A stretch of DNA of 64,000 bases from SG8-4 sp964598225 (GTDB taxonomy: Bacteria; Planctomycetota; Phycisphaerae; Sedimentisphaerales; Anaerobacaceae): NCBI GenBank assembly GCA_964598225.1, contig CAZRBG010000011.1:44788-108787 (forward strand), in the 5' to 3' direction. Every line of letters starts with the position of its first letter. The first letter of the stretch is position 1. The translations under genes were made by a program, and so were the position numbers. The notes beneath the pieces were generated by a model. The model was not told the origin of the DNA, did no database searches, and worked only from the letters and a program-made list of their open reading frames with translations. Shown one piece after another: positions 6,820 to 17,036 of this stretch.

Positions 6820-9800
6820 GTGGAAACGAACGTCAGCCTGAGAATGTTGTCCTCGATTCGCTTTTTGTTAGTGTTAGCCTGTGCGGCGTGTCCGGCGGTT
6901 GCAGAATCAGGCGAAGCCCTTGCCCGGCGGATTGTCGCCGAAAGCGGCTTTGAGGGCGGACTGATCGTGATCGCGGGAGGACGAAACGCAGAACTGGCCG
7001 TGTCTTTGGGCGACGCACCTAATGTGCTGGTGCATTGGCTCGTGCCCGACGGCGCGGGGCTCGAAGATGCTCGCCGCGAGATAAGGGATGCGGGCATTTA
7101 CGGCCGCGTATCGGCTACCCGGCACCAATTCGGTTGGTCCGCCGCTACCGGGAAACGCGGGAGACGAAGTCGAATTGGGGCCGGGCGGCTTCCATACACA
7201 GACGGCATGGTGAACCTGCTCATTCTGGATGCGAACCCGCAGGTCAACATTGACCGTTCCGAAGTGGATCGTGTTCTGGCGCCGATGGGCGCGGTGCTGC
7301 GCATACGCAAAGATTCCACAATCGCCTCCTGCCGCCGAAAGCCGTGGCCGGAGGATGTGGATGAGTGGACCCACTCTCGCCGCGACCCCACGGGTAATGC
7401 CGTCAGCAAAGACCGTCGCGCCGGCCCGCCGCGATTCACTCAGTGGGAGGCGCTTCCGCGATGGAACCACGGCACGAAGACCAGCGCTCTGGTCTCGGCG
7501 GACGGACGCATTTTCTATATTCTCGATGACTCGCACTTCGCCTCCGACAGGCGAAGCTGGTCGCTGATCGCGCGCGACGCCCACAACGGCATCCGCCTAT
7601 GGCGGCACGAACTGCCGAGCTGGGGCGGAGCCAGGGGCGGCAAGAAGGTCGGACCGGCACAAATTAACCGCCGCCTTGTGGCAATCGGCGACCGGGTTTA
7701 TGCCCCGCTGGGCGATGGAGTTCCGGTCAGCGTATTACATGCCGCCACCGGGAAGGTGCTCCATGTGTTGGACGACACTGCGAGGGCTGAGGAATTTCTC
7801 GTGTCCGAGGGCATTTTGGTAGCTCTGGTGAATGCGAGCGAGACGGCGGACTTCTGGCGCAAACTCAATCGGGACATGCGCATCGTTGCCGTGAGACCCG
7901 ATAGCGGACAGCTCCTCTGGCAGCATTCTGCCGAGACCGTTCTGCCGATGACTTTGACCGCCGACGGCGAGCAGGTGGTCTATCATGACGGCAAATCCGT
8001 TCGGAGCCTCGACCTGCACACGGGCTCGCCGCGATGGACATCTCCGCCCACCGGCCAGAAGATTACGCTAAAGGACAGTTGGAGCCCGGACAGCCCCGGC
8101 GCTAAGAGGCGGGAGATTATTCTGGCGCCGCAGTTTGCGCCAACGATGGTCATCTACGGAGGCGTGGTGGCCTTCGCCGGTGGCCGTCAGTTGAATGTGT
8201 TCTCCGCCGATGACGGGCGAGAGCTCTGGCGCAAACCTTTCGCCGCTACCAATTACTCGGTCCCGGTGGACCTGTTCGGATTCGACGGTCTTCTCTGGGG
8301 ATCGGACACCGAAATGAATCTCTGGCGGCCCACCAACGATGACGTTTCGTTCAAGGCGTACGATCCGATGACCGGGAACGTAGAAAAGAGCGTGAGCGGC
8401 AAGTATGGCTACCGCTTCCAGCATCACCGCTGCTATCAGATGAAAGCTATCGGCAGCACGGTGATGGCATCCCGTGCCGGGATCGAGTTTCTCGATACGA
8501 CGACTGGCAACGTGAAGGCCCATCATTGGGTCCGGGGTAGCTGCTACTTCGGCGTGCTGCCGGCCAATGGCCTGCTGTATACCCCTCCTCACAACTGCGC
8601 TTGTTACATCCGCGCGAAGCTGTCCGGATTTATGGCCCTGAAATCTCGGCCATCCTCAATAGGGCATCATCAAATCCCCGAGGACAAGCGATTGCAGCGC
8701 GGCCCCGTCTATAACCAAATCGTCAATAGTCAATCGTCAATTTATGGCTCAGCCATAGTCAATCCCCGGGACTGGCCCACCTACCGCCACGATGCGGGTC
8801 GTTCCGGCAACACAGCAACGAAAGTCGGCTCCGATTTGATGATCGGCTGGCGCAACGAATTAGGCGGGAAGCTGACAAGCCCGGTGATTGCCAACCCGCC
8901 GAAGGCGGGCATCTTTCTGGCCTCGACAGATGAACACGTGCTCTACGCCCTTGCGGCAGAGACCGGCAAGCTGCTCTGGCAATACAGTTTTAACGCCCGT
9001 ATCGACTCGCCACCAACGGTCTACGAGGGTTTGGTCTTGACTGGGTGTCGGGACGGCTCGGTGGTCGCACTGCGAGCTACAGATGGAGCGCTCGTATGGC
9101 GGTTCTTAGCCGCCCCGGAGCAGCGGATGATCGTCTCGCGCGGCCAGTTGGAGTCGGTCTGGCCGGTTTACGGCAGCGTTCTTGTCGTCGACGGCACCGC
9201 TTATTTCGCGGCCGGAAAGTCTTCCTACCTCGACGGCGGGATTCATCTATACGGACTGGAGCCTCATACCGGTCGCAAAGTTGTCGAGGCGGTTCTTGAG
9301 ACACGGAACGAGGACGGTTCGCAGACTCTGGACGAGCAGGCTGTCGATGGCTACCTCAATGACATACTCTCCAGCGACGGCAAGCGTCTCTTCATGCGGC
9401 ATCAGGTATTGGACAAATCAGGCGAGCCACAGACGGGACGAATCACCCACCTGCACAGCCCCGACGGCTACCTCAGCTCGAATACCACTTCCCGGCTGCT
9501 CTGGACATACGCGCCTCTCTATACCTCTCCGCACCAGGGCGCGTTTTACGACGTGCGTTTGAGCCGCGTGCTTTTTCCTTCCGGCCGCATTCTGGTCGAG
9601 GACGACGACACGATCTACGGATTCGGGCAGAACCATTACGCTAATATGCCCAAGATGCGTACCCAACCGGGCGGCACGTTTGCGCTGTTCGCGTGCCCGA
9701 AGTCCGCCTCTGTCGGGCTGGACAAGACGGCGAGAGAATACCTCAAGCTTGCAAGGGCCGGCAAACATCAGGTGCGGTTCAAATGGTGGAAAAAGATACC

Positions 9801-10143
9801 GATCTACGCCTGGGCAATGGTCAAGACAGACGACGTTCTCTTCGTTGCCGGTCCTCGCGGCGGCTCATCGGTACCACAAGAGGCTCTTGACGGCAAAGCC
9901 CCGGGAATGCTTCTAAGCGTTTCGCCCTCCGACGGCGCCGTTCTGAGCGAAACGCAGCTTCCCGCCATGCCGGTCTGGGACGGTATGGCGGCCGCAGGGG
10001 GCAACATTTACATAACTCTCGTAGACGGCAGCGCAGTGTGCCTGCGGCCCCCCGTTAAGGGCAGGTCCCGACCTACGATATTTGAAGAATCAAAAATTCC
10101 GGAGGACACAACATGTTCAAAGCAGCCGGGTTCTTTGTCATAG
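6820..10143 (+). CDS. Secreted PQQ-type beta-propeller protein
   Basis: A 1107-residue protein with an N-terminal signal peptide (FLLVLACAACPAVAES) and many propeller blades of the type GxxVYALxAxTGKxLW. A second propeller begins near residue 650 at DWPTYRHDAGRSGN, the usual opening of PQQ-like/BamB-like proteins. The GTG at 6820 follows AAGGAG with a 7-base gap and is the best start; the ATG at 6844 is an alternative. Similar proteins are common in Planctomycetes and are thought to act at the cell envelope; an enzymatic role is unproven. Its last 31 bases overlap the lyase-like gene at 10113, so the two are probably co-translated. The linker between propellers contains QIVNSQSS, encoded by DNA that resembles intergenic repeat sequence (see findings). 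Confidence 0.85.
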   Translation: METNVSLRMLSSIRFLLVLACAACPAVAESGEALARRIVAESGFEGGLIVIAGGRNAELAVSLGDAPNVLVHWLVPDGAGLEDARREIRDAGIYGRVSATRHQFGWSAATGKRGRRSRIGAGRLPYTDGMVNLLILDANPQVNIDRSEVDRVLAPMGAVLRIRKDSTIASCRRKPWPEDVDEWTHSRRDPTGNAVSKDRRAGPPRFTQWEALPRWNHGTKTSALVSADGRIFYILDDSHFASDRRSWSLIARDAHNGIRLWRHELPSWGGARGGKKVGPAQINRRLVAIGDRVYAPLGDGVPVSVLHAATGKVLHVLDDTARAEEFLVSEGILVALVNASETADFWRKLNRDMRIVAVRPDSGQLLWQHSAETVLPMTLTADGEQVVYHDGKSVRSLDLHTGSPRWTSPPTGQKITLKDSWSPDSPGAKRREIILAPQFAPTMVIYGGVVAFAGGRQLNVFSADDGRELWRKPFAATNYSVPVDLFGFDGLLWGSDTEMNLWRPTNDDVSFKAYDPMTGNVEKSVSGKYGYRFQHHRCYQMKAIGSTVMASRAGIEFLDTTTGNVKAHHWVRGSCYFGVLPANGLLYTPPHNCACYIRAKLSGFMALKSRPSSIGHHQIPEDKRLQRGPVYNQIVNSQSSIYGSAIVNPRDWPTYRHDAGRSGNTATKVGSDLMIGWRNELGGKLTSPVIANPPKAGIFLASTDEHVLYALAAETGKLLWQYSFNARIDSPPTVYEGLVLTGCRDGSVVALRATDGALVWRFLAAPEQRMIVSRGQLESVWPVYGSVLVVDGTAYFAAGKSSYLDGGIHLYGLEPHTGRKVVEAVLETRNEDGSQTLDEQAVDGYLNDILSSDGKRLFMRHQVLDKSGEPQTGRITHLHSPDGYLSSNTTSRLLWTYAPLYTSPHQGAFYDVRLSRVLFPSGRILVEDDDTIYGFGQNHYANMPKMRTQPGGTFALFACPKSASVGLDKTAREYLKLARAGKHQVRFKWWKKIPIYAWAMVKTDDVLFVAGPRGGSSVPQEALDGKAPGMLLSVSPSDGAVLSETQLPAMPVWDGMAAAGGNIYITLVDGSAVCLRPPVKGRSRPTIFEESKIPEDTTCSKQPGSLS

Positions 10144-13100
10144 GGTTTCTGCCGGCACTGATTTCAGCCTCTCAAACCGAGCAAGAGATCGTCACCCTCA
10201 CGATGACCGAGCGGGCCGGTGTGGCTCGTGAGTCAGAGTGGGTAACCATAGGCGCGCCGCTTCCCAAAGGGGCCGTGCACTCTGCCGGAGAGCTTTGTCT
10301 TATCCGGAACGGCACGGCAATCCCCTGCGAGATACTGCCTGTGAACAAGTGGTGGGATGACGGCTCGCTTCGGTGGGTGCATCTCATTTTTCAGGGTAAT
10401 TGCCCGGCCAACGGCGAAGCGTCGGTGACTCTTGCACGAGGACGAACTGCGCCGAAGGCTGAGCACAAAATCACTGTGAAAGAGAAGTCGGATCGATTTG
10501 TGGTAGACACCGGTGCGATCAGCTTCGAGGTGCGCAAGAAGCGCTTCAACGTGCTCGACATGGTCAGGGCACAAGGCAAGACAATTGTCGAGTCTCATTC
10601 GCGCGGCCTGATCGTTCAGGTTGACGGGCAAGAGTATTCGGGACTTCTCGACGATGACGCGAAGGTAGAAATTCAGGAACAGGGTCCCTTGCATGTAGTC
10701 CTGCGCGCAACCGGATCGCTGAGGAATACCGACCGACAAAAGAAATTCGATTTCGATTGCCGGCTCTATGCCTATGCCGGGAGCCCGGAGGTAAGGGTTG
10801 TCGTTACTCTCGTCAACCGCCAGGGCAGGGATGCGGATTACATTCCGCTCAGAGCTTTTGCGATCGAGCTGCCCACGACCGTACGCGGTGGCAGCGGCAC
10901 ATACTTGTTCGGCAGCGAAGACGGGCATCCCAAGAAGGGAGAGCTCTCCAACAGTGCCGGGGCCTATATCTATCAGAAATCGTCGAACGAGCATGTTTTT
11001 GGCGGTACGGTCGAAGGCAGGGGGAGCAAGTCCGACAATATCGGTTGGGGCTATCTCTCGGACGGCAAATGCGGCGTCGGAGCCGGTATAAAATGGTTCT
11101 GGCAATTGCATCCGAAGTCCGTCGAATTTACGAAAGATGGAATAGTCCGCATCGGACTCTACCCGGCTCGACACGAGAAACCGCTTAAAATCTACACGGG
11201 CGTCGCTCGCACCCACGAGGTTCGTTTATGCTTCAATCCGGGAGACGTGGATGAAGCCGCACTCAAGAGCAGGTTCGCGGGCCTTCAAAAACCGCTTCGG
11301 CCATTTGCCCCGCCTGAATGGTACTGCCGGGATACACAGGGGCTGGGCGACTACTGCGAGGCGGGCGGCGACGAAATCTACGGCCGATTTGCGGGCAAAG
11401 TTGCTGAGTTTGATGAAGCCTTTGAGTTCGCTAATCGCAGATGCGAGCGATTCAGGGACTCGCGGACTATCAAGGGCGTCGAGACGGATTCGTACGGATT
11501 TTTGAATTTCGGAGACGGCGTCCACCACGTCTGGACTCAGGGAGTAGATGTGCCCGAGAACATCGCCTGGGACGGGAATTACTATGGCTACCCCCACATG
11601 ATGTGCGTCCAGTTCACGCGCACGGGTAATCGCGAGTACTTCGACAACTTCGAGGCCCACGCCCTTCACGTAGCGGACGTGCACACGGTGCATCATTCGG
11701 AGAGGCCGCACCTGGTTGGCGGCTGCCGGTATTGCCCGCCGACCGACCACGTACGGATCGATCCCACGGACTGGAATGACTACAGAACAGCAAAAGTCTA
11801 CGTGTCGAATCTGTTCAATCACCACAAGGTCGCGGGAGTTATAGAGCGATGGTACTTCCTGAGAGACCATCACTGCCTCGACGTGGCGAACATGGTGCTC
11901 GACTACTGCTATCGATGGAAATACGGCGACAACGACTACGGCCAGCCCCGCGGGCCGGGGATGATAATGGATTTCTGTTACCAGGGCTATATGCTGACAG
12001 GCGATAAGAAATGGATAGAACGCGCCGCCAACGTGCTCGACGTCCACAAAGGCAGAAAGCTGAAGCTCAGCTTCCAGGCGGGCATTTTTCTCGAAGGGCT
12101 GCGCAAATACTACGAGATGTCCGGCGACGATGCCGCGTACGACTACCTCAAGGAATCGGCTGACCGTCTCATCGCTGAGGGCAAGAAAGGCGGGGTAACC
12201 GCTCAGGCACACAGCTTCATGTACCTGAAGACCGGCGAGCAAAAGTATCTCGATGCCGCTCTGGACAATCTGCCCCGTAACGGCCAATTCGGCAACCCGT
12301 GGAAGCAATTCGCACTAAGCATGCGGAACGCCGCGATGTGCATCGGTGACCTCCATAACATAGCGGCGAAGGATGAGATGTCTCTGCGGCTGGGCGGGTG
12401 CGGAGGAGTTTATTTCTACGCTCAGCCCGGCGAGCTATGGGTTGAGGTGCAAAAACAGGACCTCAACGTACGAGGCAGCAAAACGCACCTGCGCGCTCTG
12501 CTTTTTGCGCCCGATCGAAGTGTAGTCGATGAGGCATGGCTCGCCGACGACGGGCGGGCAACCGGAAGCGGACCCGGACCCGTACAGCGGGCGATGCTGC
12601 GGACAAGCGTCGAGCGGCCGGGTGTGTACGGATTGAATATCACAGTGACGCAGGACCGCTACGGCCAGAATATGTCCTGGGGATTCAGGACCAACTGCCG
12701 GAAGTATCTGATTGAGACATCGCGAGGACACAAGGACGCCCGCCATCAGGAACCTATCGTCCTGCGCAACGCCGGGCGTCAGGGGGACGTCGGATTCATG
12801 CCTGTAGCCAGGGCGTTTTCTATTGACGTCAGCGGTTTGACAAAGAGTGCCGACGACTTGGCTCTTTATGACAGTGACGGCAGAAAAATAACGACGCTTG
12901 CCGTCTCATCTGAGGGAAAGCTGCACCATGATTTTCCGGCGGATAAATTGCGCAAGAGAGAGTTATGGCGATTGCATTTGGATGATGCTCGGGCCGTAAT
13001 CAATATTGATGGCGTAACTCGCTGGCGAGAAGATGACATGTGGGAGAATCTGTCTTTGTGGACGCCGGATTTGTCTTCATGGTTTCCCTTCCATGAGAAC

Positions 13101-14678
13101 CGGTGGCTGCTGACGCCGTACAGCCGGAACGTTTACGCCGAGGGCGACGGCGAGGGAACAGCCGAGTTCACCGTGCACAATAACGCCACGGCGACGAAGA
13201 GGATAAGGCTTTCGCTGGAGTTTGACGCCGATGCTGTCTGGTCGGCGAATTTGCCCACGACGGAAGTCGAACTCAGGCCGGGTTCAAGCGCGCAGATACC
13301 CCTTCAATACAAAGTGCCCTCGAAAGGTTCTCAGTGGAAGTGCTATGTCAGGGCCACTGTTCTCGATGAAACCGAGTTTTCGACGTGGTCGTCGGTAACG
13401 CTGCGCCGCGGGGCAGCTCCGGCAATGTCGCCGTTGAAAATGCCCATTGAGCTTGAGCCGTATAGGCACGAAAACGAGCAGTTCGGGTATCTTCCTGAGT
13501 ACCCCCTGGACAATCAGGTCTATTTCGATATGGAGAACCGGCCTTTCATCGTGTCCGATGACGGTGTCTTCCACCTTCGCGGCGGGTCCTGGAGCAAGAC
13601 AACCCAGGCTCATCGTCCAGACACCAACCACCTCATCCCAATCCGCCCCGTCGGCACCAAGATCGCCTTCGATCGCGACAACGATGTTTATCTTCTTGCC
13701 AGAGACGGAGGAACTACCGTACTTCTGCGCTCCGGCGATCGTGGCCAGACTTTCGCCGCATGGCCCGTTCCCGGCTCGGGCAGGTTCGACATCGAGCAGT
13801 TCTCCGGGCACAACGTCCCAAGCGGACCGCCCCCTCTGGCGCGTTTTCATCAGACGGCCAGAGACCCGAAACTGATATGGCGGCGTATCAACGACCTCGA
13901 CCTTATACTGCCGTCGAAGAAGCCCGACGGCTCGATTGTTATGGGCGAACCTGTAGCCGTCTCGAAAAAGTGCATCGGTCTCTCCGCCCATTCGGGGATA
14001 CCGTCGACAATCGTATCACGAGGGGACAAGGTGCATATCGCCTGGGGCGAAGCGACGCCTCCGAAGGATAATGCCCCGGGAGTACCCACGTACGTGGCGA
14101 CCTACGACCGCTCCACCGGACGACTCGGCTCGCCTGCACTCGTTGGTTACGGCCCGCCGGCGAACGACGTACACAATTCGCCCTGCATAACCGTCGACAG
14201 CAAAGGCTATCTTCACGTGCTGATCGGCACTCACGGCCGCACCTTCAAGTACGTCCGCTCGCTGAAGCCCAACAGCGCCGATGGGGGCTGGACAGAGGCC
14301 GAGGACGTCGGCAAAGGCCTTCGCCAGACCTACGTCGGAATGGTGTGCGATCGTAACGATACTTTGCACCTGGTGTTTCGCCTCTGGCTTAGAGACGATA
14401 AGTATTTCCCCGCAGGCTACTACGCCAATCTGGCGTATATGAGCAAACGACCGCGGGGAAAATGGTCCGAGGCCCGGCCGCTGGTCGTCGCTCCGTTCTC
14501 GGAGTACAGTATCTTCTACCACAGGCTGACCATCGACCGGCAGGGATCGTTGTTCCTCTCTTACGACTATTGGTCGACGTTCTGGTTCTATCGAACCGAC
14601 CACCGCGGCAATCGCCGAGCGCTCCTGATGTCGCCCGACGGCGGCAATGTCTGGAAATTGGCGCCGTCAAGTTTGTAG
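10113..14678 (+). CDS. Secreted PcRGLX/YetA-like lyase with C-terminal BNR domain
   Basis: A 1521-residue secreted protein with signal peptide MFKAAGFFVIGFLPALISAS. The opening ERAGVARESEWVTIGAPLPK followed by GAV is characteristic of the PcRGLX/YetA-like N-terminal RIFT barrel, named for an exo-rhamnogalacturonan lyase. The middle (about residues 400-780) looks like an alpha/alpha toroid, with repeated aromatic and Gly-rich helices. From about residue 1120 a BNR-type propeller follows, with a strong signature around residue 1294 (GIPSTIVSRGDKVHIAWGE). This combination suggests extracellular cleavage of a pectic or other acidic polysaccharide. It overlaps the preceding PQQ gene by 31 bases. 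Substrate and catalytic residues cannot be established from sequence alone. Confidence 0.8.
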   Translation: MFKAAGFFVIGFLPALISASQTEQEIVTLTMTERAGVARESEWVTIGAPLPKGAVHSAGELCLIRNGTAIPCEILPVNKWWDDGSLRWVHLIFQGNCPANGEASVTLARGRTAPKAEHKITVKEKSDRFVVDTGAISFEVRKKRFNVLDMVRAQGKTIVESHSRGLIVQVDGQEYSGLLDDDAKVEIQEQGPLHVVLRATGSLRNTDRQKKFDFDCRLYAYAGSPEVRVVVTLVNRQGRDADYIPLRAFAIELPTTVRGGSGTYLFGSEDGHPKKGELSNSAGAYIYQKSSNEHVFGGTVEGRGSKSDNIGWGYLSDGKCGVGAGIKWFWQLHPKSVEFTKDGIVRIGLYPARHEKPLKIYTGVARTHEVRLCFNPGDVDEAALKSRFAGLQKPLRPFAPPEWYCRDTQGLGDYCEAGGDEIYGRFAGKVAEFDEAFEFANRRCERFRDSRTIKGVETDSYGFLNFGDGVHHVWTQGVDVPENIAWDGNYYGYPHMMCVQFTRTGNREYFDNFEAHALHVADVHTVHHSERPHLVGGCRYCPPTDHVRIDPTDWNDYRTAKVYVSNLFNHHKVAGVIERWYFLRDHHCLDVANMVLDYCYRWKYGDNDYGQPRGPGMIMDFCYQGYMLTGDKKWIERAANVLDVHKGRKLKLSFQAGIFLEGLRKYYEMSGDDAAYDYLKESADRLIAEGKKGGVTAQAHSFMYLKTGEQKYLDAALDNLPRNGQFGNPWKQFALSMRNAAMCIGDLHNIAAKDEMSLRLGGCGGVYFYAQPGELWVEVQKQDLNVRGSKTHLRALLFAPDRSVVDEAWLADDGRATGSGPGPVQRAMLRTSVERPGVYGLNITVTQDRYGQNMSWGFRTNCRKYLIETSRGHKDARHQEPIVLRNAGRQGDVGFMPVARAFSIDVSGLTKSADDLALYDSDGRKITTLAVSSEGKLHHDFPADKLRKRELWRLHLDDARAVINIDGVTRWREDDMWENLSLWTPDLSSWFPFHENRWLLTPYSRNVYAEGDGEGTAEFTVHNNATATKRIRLSLEFDADAVWSANLPTTEVELRPGSSAQIPLQYKVPSKGSQWKCYVRATVLDETEFSTWSSVTLRRGAAPAMSPLKMPIELEPYRHENEQFGYLPEYPLDNQVYFDMENRPFIVSDDGVFHLRGGSWSKTTQAHRPDTNHLIPIRPVGTKIAFDRDNDVYLLARDGGTTVLLRSGDRGQTFAAWPVPGSGRFDIEQFSGHNVPSGPPPLARFHQTARDPKLIWRRINDLDLILPSKKPDGSIVMGEPVAVSKKCIGLSAHSGIPSTIVSRGDKVHIAWGEATPPKDNAPGVPTYVATYDRSTGRLGSPALVGYGPPANDVHNSPCITVDSKGYLHVLIGTHGRTFKYVRSLKPNSADGGWTEAEDVGKGLRQTYVGMVCDRNDTLHLVFRLWLRDDKYFPAGYYANLAYMSKRPRGKWSEARPLVVAPFSEYSIFYHRLTIDRQGSLFLSYDYWSTFWFYRTDHRGNRRALLMSPDGGNVWKLAPSSL

Positions 14679-14750
14679 GGTGGGGCTTGCCCCACCATCT
14701 TGGTACGAGCGATTATAATGGCGGGGCAGGTCCAACCCTGCCGAGCACGC
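14677..14750. repeat. Palindromic repeat GTGGGGCTTGCCCCAC, copy 1
   Basis: GTAGGGTGGGGCTTGCCCCA and following CCAT, then a spacer and GGCGGGGCAGGTCCAACCCT. The same two-hairpin layout recurs at 25008-25100. It lies between convergent genes and may double as a bidirectional terminator. Confidence 0.7.
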
Positions 14751-14756
14751 GTCTTT

Positions 14757-15887
14757 TTAGATAAAGGATTTCCAAAACTTACGGGTGTTCGCGGCGGCTG
14801 CGGGAAGCAAGAACTTCTCAACGGCGACTTTTCGCGCTTGCTGTCCCAGCCGAGCGCGAAGTTCTCCATCCGTCAACATTCTCCGAATCGCGATTGTAAG
14901 TGCTTCGGGATCATCGGGCGGCACCAATAGAGCTGAAAGCCGGTCCGTCAGGATTTCTGCGGTGCCGCCGACTTCGGTGGCCACGATTGGTCTGCCGCAG
15001 GATGCCGCTTCCAGAAGCACACGTCCCAAAGGTTCCTGATGGGCCGTATGGACGACCAGATCGACTTCATTCAATATCGCCGGAATGTCATGGCGAAAAC
15101 CCAGACAGAATAAGCGGTCTTCGATCCCGGCATCTCGAAAGATGCGACGGATATCTTTTTCGTACTCGGCGCTCTCGAGTTTCTGAGAGTGTCGCTGCCC
15201 TATGAACAGATAGCGTGCCTCGGGAAATTCTTCCGCCAACAAAACTGCTGCCCGCGCCAACAGGATTTGCCCCTTGCGCAGACATATTTGTCCGATGTTG
15301 GCAATTAGAACGGCGCCCTCGCTTAGACCGAGCTGCTGCTTGAGGATTCCGGTCGCCCTTGCCGGGCGAAAAACGTCGGTATTGACGCCGTTATAGATCA
15401 CCTGCAATTTGTCGGCTGACATTCCCTGTTCGACGTGAAACTGTTTAGTTGCATTTGAAACGGCGACAAGCCCGGCGTTTTGATTCAAATCCGAAACGGC
15501 CGTCTTGCTCAATTTGATTATATCACGAAGATGTGACGTACAGGAAATCTGTCCGCCTCCGGCGGACGGGGCAATCCTGCCGACCATGCGGCCCATGGAA
15601 AGACTGTTTGAGTGCACAAGGTCGGGAGAAACTCGCCGAACGAGTTCAAGCAGGTGAGAATTGATTTGTTCGATAGGACGCTTTTGTCCGTTTGCATTTC
15701 TCAATATGAGCGGCAAGACCCGGACGCCGAATTGTTCCAGCCGATCCGCCAGCATTCCGCACTCCGGCGCCGCGGCGACAAAATCGAACTCTGCCCGCCC
15801 CAGTTCTTCCAATATTGCCAGCATGGAAAACTCTCCGCCGTTAAGCGTGCCGTATTCGAAAAGCAGCAAGATTTTAGGTCGTATCAT
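14757..15887 (-). CDS. GT4-family glycosyltransferase
   Basis: This 376-residue protein has the GT-B layout of family 4. The N-terminal domain starts RPKILLLFEYGTLNGGEFSM with the Gly-rich acceptor loop. The C-terminal nucleotide-sugar domain has IANIGQICLRKGQ and the E-x7-E motif in EPLGRVLLEAASCGRPIVAT near residue 280. It would transfer a sugar from an activated donor to a glycan or lipid at the cytoplasmic membrane. The start MIRPKI at 15887 is preferred over the upstream 15929 because it matches the family N-terminus and overlaps the preceding gene by only 14 bases. That neighbour is a secreted protein of unknown role, and no glycan cluster surrounds it. Confidence 0.88.
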   Translation of the reverse strand: MIRPKILLLFEYGTLNGGEFSMLAILEELGRAEFDFVAAAPECGMLADRLEQFGVRVLPLILRNANGQKRPIEQINSHLLELVRRVSPDLVHSNSLSMGRMVGRIAPSAGGGQISCTSHLRDIIKLSKTAVSDLNQNAGLVAVSNATKQFHVEQGMSADKLQVIYNGVNTDVFRPARATGILKQQLGLSEGAVLIANIGQICLRKGQILLARAAVLLAEEFPEARYLFIGQRHSQKLESAEYEKDIRRIFRDAGIEDRLFCLGFRHDIPAILNEVDLVVHTAHQEPLGRVLLEAASCGRPIVATEVGGTAEILTDRLSALLVPPDDPEALTIAIRRMLTDGELRARLGQQARKVAVEKFLLPAAAANTRKFWKSFI

Positions 15888-16917
15888 GTCCGTGCGGTAT
15901 CCGCTCGATGATATAGAATTCGAGGTCACGGTAGGTATCTACGTCGGGATAACCCTCGCAGGTGGGTGAGATCGCGTAGCGGGCATGACCCTTCGGAAAG
16001 GCCGATTCCGCTTTCAGTTGGCGAAGTGCAGCCGGGTCGGCGGGCGGCTCTTTTGCGGGCATTTTCAGCGGCGGGGTCTTGCCGCTTCCCTCACGGCGCA
16101 GACTCCAGCCGTCGGGGTAGGTATCCAGGCCATCAATCATGGCCGGCTTTCGCGGCGAAGCGGCATTGTTGCGATTGGCCAGAGTGAAGTTGCGTTTTGA
16201 GCCCGGTTCGACAAAACCGACCATAAAGGCGTAGCGTTTGCCCTTCTCGAAACGCACGGAATCGGTGCCGGTAAAGGCCCACTTCGTATAAGTTAATCTG
16301 CCGTCGCCAGTGGAGGTAAGGTCGGGTAATTTGCCGCCGGCAATTACGCGAAACGACTCGTAACTTACGCCAGTGACGTAATCGTCGCAGCGATGGTTGG
16401 TTGAAAAACCGTGCTTCGCTTTCGTGCCCGGCGGGGTTCCGTTGTCATTGATAACGGGGTGGCCCACGACCTCAAAAAACTGCACAAACACTTCTGCGCC
16501 TGCCGCACCGGGAAGGAACGCAAGGTCGTCGTTGCCCGTTCGCAGCACGATGGCATCCAGAGTAAAATCACGGGGCGCTGTGAACACCTGTCCGAGGTCA
16601 CGGGCGCGGCGGAAATAGCCCTTGTCCTTCCATATCAGCGGCGACTCGTTGCGAACCGAAGTGTTGCCGCCAAGGTCGGCGCTTAGCTGCTTAACGATCA
16701 CACGCTGAGCATCCTCACCCATAACTTCTCTAACTTTTATCCATTTCTTCTTTGTGCCGTTATGATCGTCGCGAGCGGACAGGCCTGAGCCGATTTGCCC
16801 CAAATCAGTGATTACCAATTCCGCCCGAGCCGCAGAAACATATAAACACGATGCTGTCAGCATCGTGAAAAGACACAATAAAATACGAAATCGAGATACT
16901 TGTAGATTAAATGTCAT
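15874..16917 (-). CDS. Secreted hypothetical protein
   Basis: A 347-residue protein with a signal peptide (ILLCLFTMLTASCLYVSAARA). The mature part contains GQVFTAPRDFTLDAIVLRTG and GKRYAFMVGFVEPGSKRNFT, beta-rich segments reminiscent of carbohydrate-binding or jelly-roll modules, but I do not recognise a named family. It precedes and overlaps the glycosyltransferase gene by 14 bases, so the two probably form a unit. The C-terminus (GYPDVDTYRDLEFYIIERIP) is polar, without an anchor, suggesting a periplasmic or exported location. The function is unknown. Confidence 0.75.
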   Translation of the reverse strand: MTFNLQVSRFRILLCLFTMLTASCLYVSAARAELVITDLGQIGSGLSARDDHNGTKKKWIKVREVMGEDAQRVIVKQLSADLGGNTSVRNESPLIWKDKGYFRRARDLGQVFTAPRDFTLDAIVLRTGNDDLAFLPGAAGAEVFVQFFEVVGHPVINDNGTPPGTKAKHGFSTNHRCDDYVTGVSYESFRVIAGGKLPDLTSTGDGRLTYTKWAFTGTDSVRFEKGKRYAFMVGFVEPGSKRNFTLANRNNAASPRKPAMIDGLDTYPDGWSLRREGSGKTPPLKMPAKEPPADPAALRQLKAESAFPKGHARYAISPTCEGYPDVDTYRDLEFYIIERIPHGHDTT

Positions 16918-17036
16918 GATTGCGTCTCCATCGTAAGCCTACTACCCGACGTTATCTATCATAAAGTGCGGTTGACTGTCAAGGACGTAGGCTTCTCGGT
17001 GGAATAGCTCTCGTACTCGACGAGTTGGTTTAAGGC

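Noticed and set aside
14462..14764. Small frames across the repeat at 14677-14750
   Set aside because: They depend on the palindromic repeat and overlap the lyase gene; no protein similarity.
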